From an uncultured Bacilli bacterium (lineage in GTDB: Bacteria > Bacillota_I > Bacilli_A > RF39 > UBA660), in the NCBI GenBank assembly GCA_947853365.1, contig CANTWQ010000090.1, positions 1-11,239 on the forward strand: DNA of 11,239 nt, given 5' to 3'. The notes beneath the pieces are model-generated. The model searched no databases. It was not told the origin of the DNA and saw nothing but the letters and a program-made list of their open reading frames with translations. The position numbers were made by a program, and so were the translations under genes. Shown one piece after another: positions 1 to 5,274 of the stretch. Numbering within the stretch: position 1 is the stretch's first letter; each line of letters opens with the position of its first letter.

Positions 1-181
1 TAAGCCAATAGGAATTATTCTTTGTAAGAGTAAAAAAGAAGTTGCTATGGAATATGCATTAGGTGGTTTATCGAATAACATTTTCGCTTCCACTTATACC
101 TATTATATTCCTAATAAAGAACAATTGATTCGTGAAGTTGAAAAAGTATTGAATGAAACGGATACTAAAGACGAATTATAG
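1..181 (+). CDS. YhcG/DUF1016-family PDDEXK nuclease, C-terminal end (partial)
   Basis: The reading frame is open from base 2 to the TAG at 179-181 and gives the last 59 residues of a protein whose start lies outside the window. The segment PIGIILCKSK, then MEYALGG and the closing IPNKEQL stretch match the conserved C-terminal domain of YhcG/DUF1016 proteins, where the usual form is P-x-I-G-L-x-L-C-K followed by V-E-Y-A-L. The family carries a PDDEXK nuclease-like fold and is often found near restriction-modification or other defence genes, so the DNA to the left may be accessory. Function cannot be assigned more closely from this fragment. A perfect terminator hairpin follows at 329-351. Recognition of the family is fairly secure; its role in this organism is unknown. 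Confidence 0.75.
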   Translation, partial: KPIGIILCKSKKEVAMEYALGGLSNNIFASTYTYYIPNKEQLIREVEKVLNETDTKDEL

Positions 182-247
182 TATTTGGGAAACTGAAAGA
201 AGATCGCTTATTGTATGGATTTTAATTTGAATCATTTTTGTGTTTAA

Positions 248-351
248 ATGCATCATGATCGCTTTCCACCTCAATTACTTTTGGTAAAAGTTGTAGATGC
301 CTTCCTCGGGCACCATTTAGGAATGAGTCGAACTAGAAATAGTTCGTTTTT
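248..351 (+). ncRNA. Possible structured RNA or 3' UTR ending in an intrinsic terminator
   Basis: Successive inverted repeats are visible: ACTTTT-GGT-AAAAGT (277-291), TGCC-7nt-GGCA (298-312), CATT-TAGG-AATG (314-325), and the terminator hairpin (329-346) with its T run. The stretch 260-315 is richer in G+C than its surroundings, as expected for a folded RNA in an AT-rich genome. No strong promoter is seen just upstream, so it could be an independent small RNA or the 3' UTR of the YhcG-like gene. The two middle stems are only 4 bp. It matches no RNA family I recognise. Confidence 0.3.
329..351 (+). terminator. Intrinsic terminator with GAAA tetraloop
   Basis: CGAACTA (329-335) and TAGTTCG (340-346) form a perfect 7-bp stem closed by a GAAA tetraloop and followed by TTTTT (347-351). 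It lies 148 nt after the stop of the YhcG-like gene, which is unusually far and suggests a transcribed non-coding segment in between. Confidence 0.8.
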
Positions 352-439
352 ATATGCTCTCAGTGTTAGAATATCCTTAAGAAATGAAAAATAACTTGCA
401 TGATTCATCGGTATTGTATAGAATTCTTCATAAAAAATC

Positions 440-448
440 TGATATAAT
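440..448 (+). promoter_or_regulatory. Extended -10 promoter of the nucleotidyltransferase-like gene
   Basis: TGA-TATAAT (440-448) is a consensus extended -10 element. No good -35 lies 16-18 bp upstream, which the TG extension can compensate for. Transcription would start near 455, giving a leader of about 32 nt with AGGAGGG at 469-475. Confidence 0.65.
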
Positions 449-486
449 GTAAATAGAACATGATTTTTAGGAGGGTATGGTAAATT

Positions 487-1104
487 ATGTCAGAAGTTTA
501 TTTGCAAGATGCCATTTTGGTATTGGATGAAGTATTACAAATTCCAGGGATTGCATCCCATATGTGTTTAGCCGGAGGAATTGTTCCGTATTTAAATTCG
601 GGAAAGACGTCATATCGTGTGCATTCTAATGTGGATGTATTGGTGGATAGTGATTATATGAATTTCATCCGAGAATATTTTGAATTACAGCAAAAAGCTA
701 TTTTCGATTCGATGGAATATAGTGATACAGATTATGGTTTTAGTACGTATTACGGAAATGTCATGGTATCTTTTGAAGCAATGGATCGTTTCGAACAAGG
801 ATTTGTTCGGAAAAGTTATGATCCAATCAAACATCGGTTTTGTCGGGAGTCGTTTCCACAAGTAGATTATCGTGACATCATGACGACTGTTTCTTATCAT
901 GATATGCCTCTTACCACTTATAGTTTGGAGTTTTTAAAAGCACAAAAAGAAAAATTTTATCGTCCAAAAGATCGACAGGATATTGCGGTTTTAAATCAAA
1001 TGCCGATGGAGATGTCAAAGTATCAGAGATGTGTGATTATTGATCAACAAGCGGATTTGTCTGTTTTCCCTTGCGTGGAAAAAGAATATCAAAAAAAGAA
1101 ATGA
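487..1104 (+). CDS. Nucleotidyltransferase-like (AbiEii/MNT-type fold) protein
   Basis: This 205-residue soluble protein has the layout of small nucleotidyltransferases. There is an early helix, the loop AGGIVPYL (residues 29-36) with its double glycine, then HSNVDVLVD (46-54) where the metal-binding S-D-x-D strand is expected, a possible third acidic residue at E97 in VSFEAMD, and the closing pattern SLEFLKAQK...RPKDRQDI (146-166), which resembles the conserved 'leyL..K....R.KD..D' helix of this superfamily. The first aspartate of the D-x-D pair reads as asparagine (N48), while D50 is kept, so nucleotidyl transfer may be weak or lost. Substrate is unknown. An AGGAGGG ribosome binding site lies 11 nt upstream of the ATG. 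The gene is monocistronic and ends inside a bidirectional terminator shared with the convergent membrane-protein gene. Confidence 0.55.
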   Translation: MSEVYLQDAILVLDEVLQIPGIASHMCLAGGIVPYLNSGKTSYRVHSNVDVLVDSDYMNFIREYFELQQKAIFDSMEYSDTDYGFSTYYGNVMVSFEAMDRFEQGFVRKSYDPIKHRFCRESFPQVDYRDIMTTVSYHDMPLTTYSLEFLKAQKEKFYRPKDRQDIAVLNQMPMEMSKYQRCVIIDQQADLSVFPCVEKEYQKKK

Positions 1105-1129
1105 TTGCGTTATGTCGTCATTTCTTTTT
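1093..1129. terminator. Bidirectional terminator at a convergent gene junction
   Basis: AAAGAAATGA (1095-1104) and TCATTTCTTT (1118-1127) form a 10-bp stem with a 13-nt loop, flanked by A runs on the left and T runs on the right so that it can work in both directions. The left arm contains the TGA of the upstream gene, and the stop codon of the minus-strand gene (1110-1112) sits in the loop. Confidence 0.75.
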
Positions 1130-1844
1130 GTTTATTGATGATTTTTACAGGAATATAGGCAACGAGGAAAGCAGCAAGCCCTGCGAGTTCCAACCATAGA
1201 ATGGGATAATTGAAGGTCGTTAAGAATGGGAATAGCTTTAAAATATGATCTGGTAATTTGCTTGTCATAATATAATTGGTATCAAAAATTTGATTGAAGA
1301 TAAATACAGCGAAGAATATCAAATTGGCACCAATCATTGCTTTGATGATATCTTTTTTTTCGATTTTCCAATCTAAGACGAATAAAACGTAAATACTGGC
1401 AAGAAGGAAGAAGTGATGACTCATCACAAACTGCCAAAAAATAAAACGATCGGGTCCACAAATAATATCCGGTAGTAGAATGGCTGGTAATGGTCCGGCA
1501 AAAGAAAAAAAGTAGGTATACTTGAATAATTTTTTGTTGTTTGTGATCAAGGTTAGCATGAACAAGTATCCCGAAATAAAACAGAAATGTAATGGCAAAT
1601 GGACTTCGAAACGCCAGGTACCATTGAGTACTTTACTACCATAATAGATGGTCATGTTTAAAAACATAATCATCGCAACGGCATAACGAACGGCTTTATC
1701 ATGGTATTTCCATTTTTTGATTTTTTCTCGATAACGATAGATGAAAACGATACCTAGAATCAATAATAATGTGATAAATATATGCCAGAATCCAAACAAA
1801 GAAAAGTGTAGGGATCCTGGGGTAAGTTCAAAAAACTGCTTCAT
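1110..1844 (-). CDS. YwaF/TIGR02206-family integral membrane protein (TMEM164-like)
   Basis: This 244-residue protein is strongly hydrophobic, with about six to seven membrane segments. The conserved core is recognisable: LPLHFC (83-88) at the start of a helix, DRFIFWQFVMSHH (132-144), and a late FNYPILW (211-217). These match bacterial YwaF-type proteins (TIGR02206), which are distantly related to eukaryotic TMEM164. TMEM164 has been reported as a phospholipid acyltransferase that uses a cysteine and a histidine; C88 and H143 or H144 here have similar spacing, so a lipid-acyl activity is possible but unproven. The ATG at 1844 has AAGAGGTT at 1858-1851 as its ribosome binding site. It is transcribed alone from a divergent promoter shared with the Tim44-like gene. 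Confidence 0.65.
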   Translation of the reverse strand: MKQFFELTPGSLHFSLFGFWHIFITLLLILGIVFIYRYREKIKKWKYHDKAVRYAVAMIMFLNMTIYYGSKVLNGTWRFEVHLPLHFCFISGYLFMLTLITNNKKLFKYTYFFSFAGPLPAILLPDIICGPDRFIFWQFVMSHHFFLLASIYVLFVLDWKIEKKDIIKAMIGANLIFFAVFIFNQIFDTNYIMTSKLPDHILKLFPFLTTFNYPILWLELAGLAAFLVAYIPVKIINKQKEMTT

Positions 1845-1862
1845 ATTGATAACCTCTTTCTT

Positions 1863-1871
1863 ATTCTAACA
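1863..1871 (-). promoter_or_regulatory. Extended -10 promoter of the YwaF-like gene
   Basis: On the minus strand the sequence reads TGT-TAGAAT, an extended -10 with one mismatch to TATAAT and no clear -35. Predicted start is near 1856, which leaves a 12-nt leader that begins within the ribosome binding site. Confidence 0.5.
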
Positions 1872-1909
1872 TATTTTTGATGCCAGCGATAGCATCATCT
1901 TATAAAATT

Positions 1910-1918
1910 TGTTATAAT
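1910..1918 (+). promoter_or_regulatory. Extended -10 promoter of the Tim44-like/AlkD operon
   Basis: TGT-TATAAT (1910-1918) is a consensus extended -10. It overlaps an in-frame ATG at 1917, which therefore cannot be the translation start. Predicted transcription start is near 1925, leaving a 16-nt leader with AGGTGATG at 1928-1935. Confidence 0.7.
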
Positions 1919-1940
1919 GCATATAGTAGGTGATGATACG

Positions 1941-2654
1941 ATGAAATTGGTAATGATTCTTATTTTGATACTTAGTGTTTTGGGATTTTTTGGTTGGTTC
2001 TTTTGTTATCAAAAGTCTTTGACTAAGCAAGGGCAACGGAAGAAAGACTTGCGTTATTATGAGAGTGTTCCTACGCGTTATATGATCGATATGAATCCGG
2101 TTTCTTTGGAAGAGATACAAAAGAAAGATCCTTCTTTTGAAGTTTCCTATTTTCTATTTGTTATCTTTTGTATGTTTCGTCATATCCAACAGGCTTGGAG
2201 CAACAATCAAAGTGAATTGATTCAGCATATGATTGGTGATTCATTAAAAGAGCCTTATCAAAAAGCTTTAAAATCTTTTATTGCCCAGGGACAACGAAAT
2301 ATGATTTATGATATTACGCCGGTTGAATCGCGATTGATTTCTTTTTCTTATGATGCGACGAGAGAAGAGGCGGTAGTATTACTGACTGTTATTTGTTATG
2401 ATTATTTGGTGGCTGTCTCTTCCCAACGAGTGATTGCTGGCTCTACGGAACATAAGATGATGATTACCTATTTGTTGACGGTGGAACGTAAGTTGCCAAT
2501 CAAAAAAGAAGAGGGAATTCTTTGTGACCATTGTGGACAAATGATTTTAACGCCTCATACGATTCGTTGCCCTTACTGTAATAACGAGTTGGTGCCAAAC
2601 ATTGATTGGATTTTAACTGGAAAAGAAATTTTAGCCAGTCGTGAGGTGGAATAA
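1941..2654 (+). CDS. Tim44-like domain membrane protein with C-terminal zinc ribbon
   Basis: This 237-residue protein starts with one membrane anchor (residues 2-22), so the rest is probably cytoplasmic and membrane-tethered. Residues 62-185 have the Tim44-like pattern: DPSFEVSYFLFVIFCMF followed by IQQAW, a helical stretch ending in a Y-x-x-x-L, then alternating beta strands. A zinc ribbon follows, with C195-x2-C198 and C210-x2-C213. Tim44-like domains occur in mitochondrial import and in bacterial inner-membrane proteins of unclear role; a link to protein or lipid handling at the membrane is inference. The start at 1941 is preferred over 1917 because the -10 element overlaps the latter and AGGTGATG fits 1941. 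Its stop overlaps the start of the AlkD-like gene in TAATG, so the two are translationally coupled. Confidence 0.65.
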   Translation: MKLVMILILILSVLGFFGWFFCYQKSLTKQGQRKKDLRYYESVPTRYMIDMNPVSLEEIQKKDPSFEVSYFLFVIFCMFRHIQQAWSNNQSELIQHMIGDSLKEPYQKALKSFIAQGQRNMIYDITPVESRLISFSYDATREEAVVLLTVICYDYLVAVSSQRVIAGSTEHKMMITYLLTVERKLPIKKEEGILCDHCGQMILTPHTIRCPYCNNELVPNIDWILTGKEILASREVE

Positions 2655-3370
2655 TGCCATCTCATTTCCAATGGAATCAAACTTCGTGGCAAGATTTCGA
2701 TTTACGTTTACGAAAAGAAATCGATCCTCATTATCGGGAATTTCAAAAACGCATTATTTTTACGCAACAAGAAATTTTAGGGGTAAGGATGCCTGTTTTA
2801 ACGAAGTTTTCGAAAGAAATCAAAAAGCGTGATATTCTTTCTTTTTTGGATCTTTGTCCTACTGGGGTTTATGAATATTCGATTCTTTATGGTTTAGGAT
2901 TGGGCATGATTTTAGATATTGATGTCTTTCTACAGTATTTGCCTTCCTTTTTAGAACGAATGGATAATTGGGCTACTTGTGATATTTGTGCATCGCGTTT
3001 TGCTATTTTTAAAAAATATCCAGAGGAATTATTGCCGGTCGTTCAAAAGCTTACTTTGTCCCAAGAAGAATATACCGTGCGGTTGGGTGTTGTCTTATTG
3101 ATGGACGATTATTTAGATTCCCATTGGGATCAAGTTATGGAGATGATTCTTGCCATTCCTCATCCGGGGTATTATGTGAAAATGGCAGTCTCTTGGCTTC
3201 TCAGTGTTGCTTTTACGAAAGATTTTGAACGAACGTTTTCTTTTTTTACTTCCCATTCTTTGGATGAATGGATTATGATGAAAACGATTTCAAAATGTTG
3301 TGATTCTTATCGTTTGACGAAGAAACAAAAAGAAGTATTGAAACAATACCGAAAAAAAATAACGCATTGA
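2654..3370 (+). CDS. AlkD-like DNA alkylation repair protein (HEAT-repeat DNA glycosylase)
   Basis: This 238-residue, mostly helical protein matches the AlkC/AlkD family (pfam08713), which excises positively charged alkylated bases such as 3-methyladenine and 7-methylguanine from DNA. The catalytic-cleft residues of Bacillus AlkD appear in order and with similar spacing: W106 and D110 in DNWATCD, R143 in VRLGVVLLM, and W181 in MAVSWLLS. The length is normal for the family and the active site looks intact. The gene begins in the TAATG that ends the Tim44-like gene, with GAGGTGG about 5 nt upstream as ribosome binding site. It ends in a bidirectional terminator shared with the convergent lipoprotein gene. 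Confidence 0.85.
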   Translation: MPSHFQWNQTSWQDFDLRLRKEIDPHYREFQKRIIFTQQEILGVRMPVLTKFSKEIKKRDILSFLDLCPTGVYEYSILYGLGLGMILDIDVFLQYLPSFLERMDNWATCDICASRFAIFKKYPEELLPVVQKLTLSQEEYTVRLGVVLLMDDYLDSHWDQVMEMILAIPHPGYYVKMAVSWLLSVAFTKDFERTFSFFTSHSLDEWIMMKTISKCCDSYRLTKKQKEVLKQYRKKITH

Positions 3371-3380
3371 CGTTATTTTT
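3355..3380. terminator. Bidirectional terminator at a convergent gene junction
   Basis: AAAAATAACG (3355-3364) and CGTTATTTTT (3371-3380) form a perfect 10-bp stem with the loop CATTGA. The loop contains the TGA of the AlkD-like gene, and the minus-strand stop (3379-3381) lies in the right arm, so the hairpin is coding on both strands. Confidence 0.8.
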
Positions 3381-4254
3381 ATTGATATAATTCTTCTTTT
3401 AGAATATCGATGTTATCGTTCATGATCGATAAATAATCTTCGCTATTATCCCGTTCTTCATCGGTAATATTATCGACTCTTCGGAATGTTTTGGTTTCTA
3501 CTTGCGTTTCATCTATAATCCTTTGCACGATTTCGTTTGCTTCATCATATTGGAATAAGAAAATGTAATTGATCGATCCATTATTGATGCGATCGATCAC
3601 ATCTTGAATCACACGGTCACTTGGTGTTGTGTTACGATTATCTAATGAAATAACTTCAAAACCATAACGTTCTAGGTATTTTAGAGTATCGTTACTTACG
3701 ACAATGGTTTTGTTTTTGGCATTTTCGGCCGTTAATTTAATTTCAGCATCGAGTTCTGATAAAGCGACATTGATTTCTTCGTATCGTTCATCGATTTCGT
3801 TTTTTAAATAACTGTTACTAATGTATTCTTTTAATCCATCCCGAATATTTTGTGTCATCATCAGTAAGTGCGAAGGATTTAACCATAATTCTTCTACGCC
3901 GTAAGTGAGTTCCATTCCGAAAGAACTATCGATAATCAGTAATTTTTTATTTTTATCGAGGAATTCGGTTGCAATATCACGATCTTTGGCAGATTGTCCA
4001 TTATAGATAAACAACTCTTGTTTGCTATAGTCATTGATTTGTTTTTCACTTAGCTCATATGTGTTCGGATTGGTATCATCAGGATAAATCGATGTTACGA
4101 GAGAGTGTTCTCCATATAACCAATTGGTAATAAATTCGATCGGATATGCGGTTGTGACAATTTCAATATCTTCTAGACTATCTCGTTTGAAACATCCGGT
4201 CATTGTTAGGAGAACGGTTGCGACTACAACCATGTACCATATTCTTTTTTTCAT
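3379..4254 (-). CDS. ZnuA/AdcA-like substrate-binding lipoprotein lacking metal ligands
   Basis: This 291-residue protein has a lipoprotein signal peptide with lipobox TGC (cysteine 21). It then follows the metal-binding (cluster A-I) ABC substrate-binding fold closely: TTAYPIEFITNWLYG (34-48), NPNTYELS (62-69), LWLNPSHLLMMTQNI (123-137), VVSNDTLKYLERYGFEVISL (185-204), YIFLFQ (230-235) and a C-terminal YLSIMNDNIDILKEEL. In zinc or manganese binders the four ligands are three histidines and an acidic residue. Here the aligned positions read N64, E122, N188 and F234 or Q235. Ordinary zinc or manganese binding is therefore unlikely. No ABC permease or ATPase is nearby. It sits 4 nt downstream of yidD and is likely co-transcribed with it; AGAGGCG about 9 nt upstream of the ATG is the ribosome binding site. 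It could be a repurposed envelope protein or bind another ligand. Confidence 0.75.
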   Translation of the reverse strand: MKKRIWYMVVVATVLLTMTGCFKRDSLEDIEIVTTAYPIEFITNWLYGEHSLVTSIYPDDTNPNTYELSEKQINDYSKQELFIYNGQSAKDRDIATEFLDKNKKLLIIDSSFGMELTYGVEELWLNPSHLLMMTQNIRDGLKEYISNSYLKNEIDERYEEINVALSELDAEIKLTAENAKNKTIVVSNDTLKYLERYGFEVISLDNRNTTPSDRVIQDVIDRINNGSINYIFLFQYDEANEIVQRIIDETQVETKTFRRVDNITDEERDNSEDYLSIMNDNIDILKEELYQ

Positions 4255-4258
4255 TTTT

Positions 4259-4480
4259 TTATTCGCCTCTTTCTATGGGAACAGGATCGTATCCTGCTTT
4301 ACAAAAGGGATTGCATCTTAAAATGCGTCGTATGGTAAGAAATGATCCCTTGATACTTCCAAATCTTTTGATTGCTTCGATTCCATAATTGGAACAAGTA
4401 GGATAATGCCTACACATTCCGTGCCAAGGGCCTGGAAGCATTTGATATATTTTAATACATCCAACGAGAAAATATTTCAC
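4259..4480 (-). CDS. yidD: YidD, membrane protein insertion efficiency factor
   Basis: This 73-residue protein carries the full YidD signature: CRHYPTCSNYGIEAI (23-37), with its two cysteines, and RRILRCNPF (51-59) followed by GYDPVP (63-68). YidD associates with the inner face of the membrane and assists insertion of proteins by YidC. It is usually next to rnpA and yidC, which are absent here. Three GTG codons could start it (4492, 4489, 4480). The GTG at 4480 is preferred because GGTGATC, a match to the anti-Shine-Dalgarno complement, lies 3 nt before it, because the protein then begins MKYF like other YidD proteins, and because the predicted transcript starts at about 4490. It is the first gene of a likely pair with the lipoprotein. 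Confidence 0.9.
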   Translation of the reverse strand: MKYFLVGCIKIYQMLPGPWHGMCRHYPTCSNYGIEAIKRFGSIKGSFLTIRRILRCNPFCKAGYDPVPIERGE

Positions 4481-4496
4481 GATGATCACCACTTTT

Positions 4497-4525
4497 ATTA
4501 TACGAAAAATAGAATCATTTGTCTA
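4497..4525 (-). promoter_or_regulatory. Promoter of yidD and the lipoprotein gene
   Basis: On the minus strand TAGACA (4525-4520) and TATAAT (4502-4497) are separated by exactly 17 bp. This is the one clear promoter in the window without a TG extension. Predicted start at about 4490 gives a 10-nt leader that begins with the ribosome binding site GGTGATC. Confidence 0.75.
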
Positions 4526-4541
4526 TGTGTGATTTCATCAT

Positions 4542-4570
4542 TTGGTAAAATGGTAAAATCATGTTATAAT
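4542..4570 (+). promoter_or_regulatory. Promoter of rnc with a tandem repeat in the spacer
   Basis: TTGGTA (4542-4547), a 17-bp spacer and TGT-TATAAT (4562-4570) form a strong extended -10 promoter. The 8-mer TGGTAAAA is repeated twice in tandem (4543-4558), overlapping the -35 and filling the spacer. It lies back-to-back with the yidD promoter, with 16 bp between the two -35 boxes. Predicted start is near 4577, giving a 20-nt leader. Confidence 0.75.
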
Positions 4571-4596
4571 GAAAATAACAAGAAATGAGGGAGAAC

Positions 4597-5262
4597 ATGG
4601 AAGAATTATTTCAAATATTGGGTATGAAACCTAAGAATTTGGCTATTTATGAAACGGCTTTTTCGCATACTTCTTATGTCAATGAGCATCATTTGAAAGC
4701 CGATTATGAGCGCTTAGAATTTTTGGGAGATGCGGTTTTGGATTTGGTGGTATCGGATTATCTTTATAATCATCGGCAACTGGAAGAAGGGGATATGACA
4801 AAGGTGAGAGCAAGTTATGTCTGTGAAAATGCGTTATATCGTTATGCCAGTGATTTACACTTTAGTAATTATATTAAAGTAGGACATGGGGAAGAAGAGC
4901 ATGGTGGTCGTTTTAAAAAAGTCATTTTAGCCGATATTTTTGAAGCTTTTATTGGAGCAATGTATATCGATTTGGGATATACTACGACGAGACGGATACT
5001 ACTTAAGATTATTGTTCCTTATATTGAGGATCCGAGTATTGTTTTCTTTAGCGATTATAAGAGTGCTTTACAAGAATATGTACAAACAGAGCAGAGAAGT
5101 CTGGTTTATACGTTAGTGAAAGAAGAAGGCCCAGCCCATGATCGTACTTTCACGATGGAAGTGAAAATCGATAATGTGATTTATGGTATCGGTAAGGCCA
5201 ATAGTAAAAAAGAAGCTGAGCAAGAAGCTGCCAAAGATGCATTAGAAAAATTAGCTATTTAG
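4597..5262 (+). CDS. rnc: Ribonuclease III
   Basis: This 221-residue protein is a complete bacterial RNase III, the double-strand-specific endoribonuclease that processes rRNA precursors and structured mRNAs as a dimer. The signature ERLEFLGDAVLDL (38-50) supplies E41 and D45, and LADIFEAFIGA (111-121) supplies D113 and E116, so all four metal-binding catalytic residues are present. Residues 153-220 form the double-stranded RNA-binding domain, ending in the usual KKEAEQEAAKDALEKL. An ATG at 4585 is in frame, but GAGGGAG just upstream of 4597 and the predicted transcript start at 4577 favour 4597. Unlike many Bacillota, rnc is not followed by smc or ftsY. Its last 4 bases overlap the convergent methyltransferase gene. 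Confidence 0.95.
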   Translation: MEELFQILGMKPKNLAIYETAFSHTSYVNEHHLKADYERLEFLGDAVLDLVVSDYLYNHRQLEEGDMTKVRASYVCENALYRYASDLHFSNYIKVGHGEEEHGGRFKKVILADIFEAFIGAMYIDLGYTTTRRILLKIIVPYIEDPSIVFFSDYKSALQEYVQTEQRSLVYTLVKEEGPAHDRTFTMEVKIDNVIYGIGKANSKKEAEQEAAKDALEKLAI

Positions 5263-5274
5263 CTAATTTTTTTT
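5246..5274. terminator. Bidirectional terminator at a convergent gene junction
   Basis: AAAAATTAGCT (5246-5256) and AGCTAATTTTT (5261-5271) form a perfect 11-bp stem with the loop ATTT and extra Ts to 5274. The two overlapping stop codons (TAG at 5260-5262 on the plus strand, 5261-5259 on the minus strand) lie in the loop and stem. Confidence 0.85.

Larger units (their letters stand above)
182..486. other. Intergenic region with possible structured RNA, terminator and promoter
   Basis: No convincing protein gene is present. The left part (about 248-351) has four short hairpins in a row that end in a perfect intrinsic terminator. The right part holds the promoter of the nucleotidyltransferase-like gene. 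A 48-codon frame at 248-394 lacks a ribosome binding site and runs through the terminator, so it is not called. Confidence 0.6.

Noticed and set aside
336..346. Resemblance of CTAGAAATAG to the engineered guide-RNA tetraloop, raising a tracrRNA idea
   Set aside because: A GAAA tetraloop is common in stable hairpins; no Cas9 gene, CRISPR repeat or anti-repeat is visible in the window.
248..394. 48-codon plus-strand frame starting at ATG 248
   Set aside because: No ribosome binding site, composition unlike the real genes, and it runs straight through a perfect intrinsic terminator.
1917..1940. Upstream ATG for the Tim44-like gene
   Set aside because: It overlaps the TATAAT box, so it would be upstream of the transcript start.
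1866..2120. 84-residue minus-strand frame opposite the Tim44-like gene
   Set aside because: Antisense shadow without promoter or ribosome binding site; it overlaps a gene with clear domains.
2641..2832. 63-residue plus-strand frame across the Tim44/AlkD junction
   Set aside because: It is a frame-shifted reading of the start of the AlkD-like gene, whose own start has a better ribosome binding site.
4585..4596. Upstream ATG for rnc
   Set aside because: The ribosome binding site GAGGGAG lies after this ATG and fits 4597; RNase III homology also starts there.
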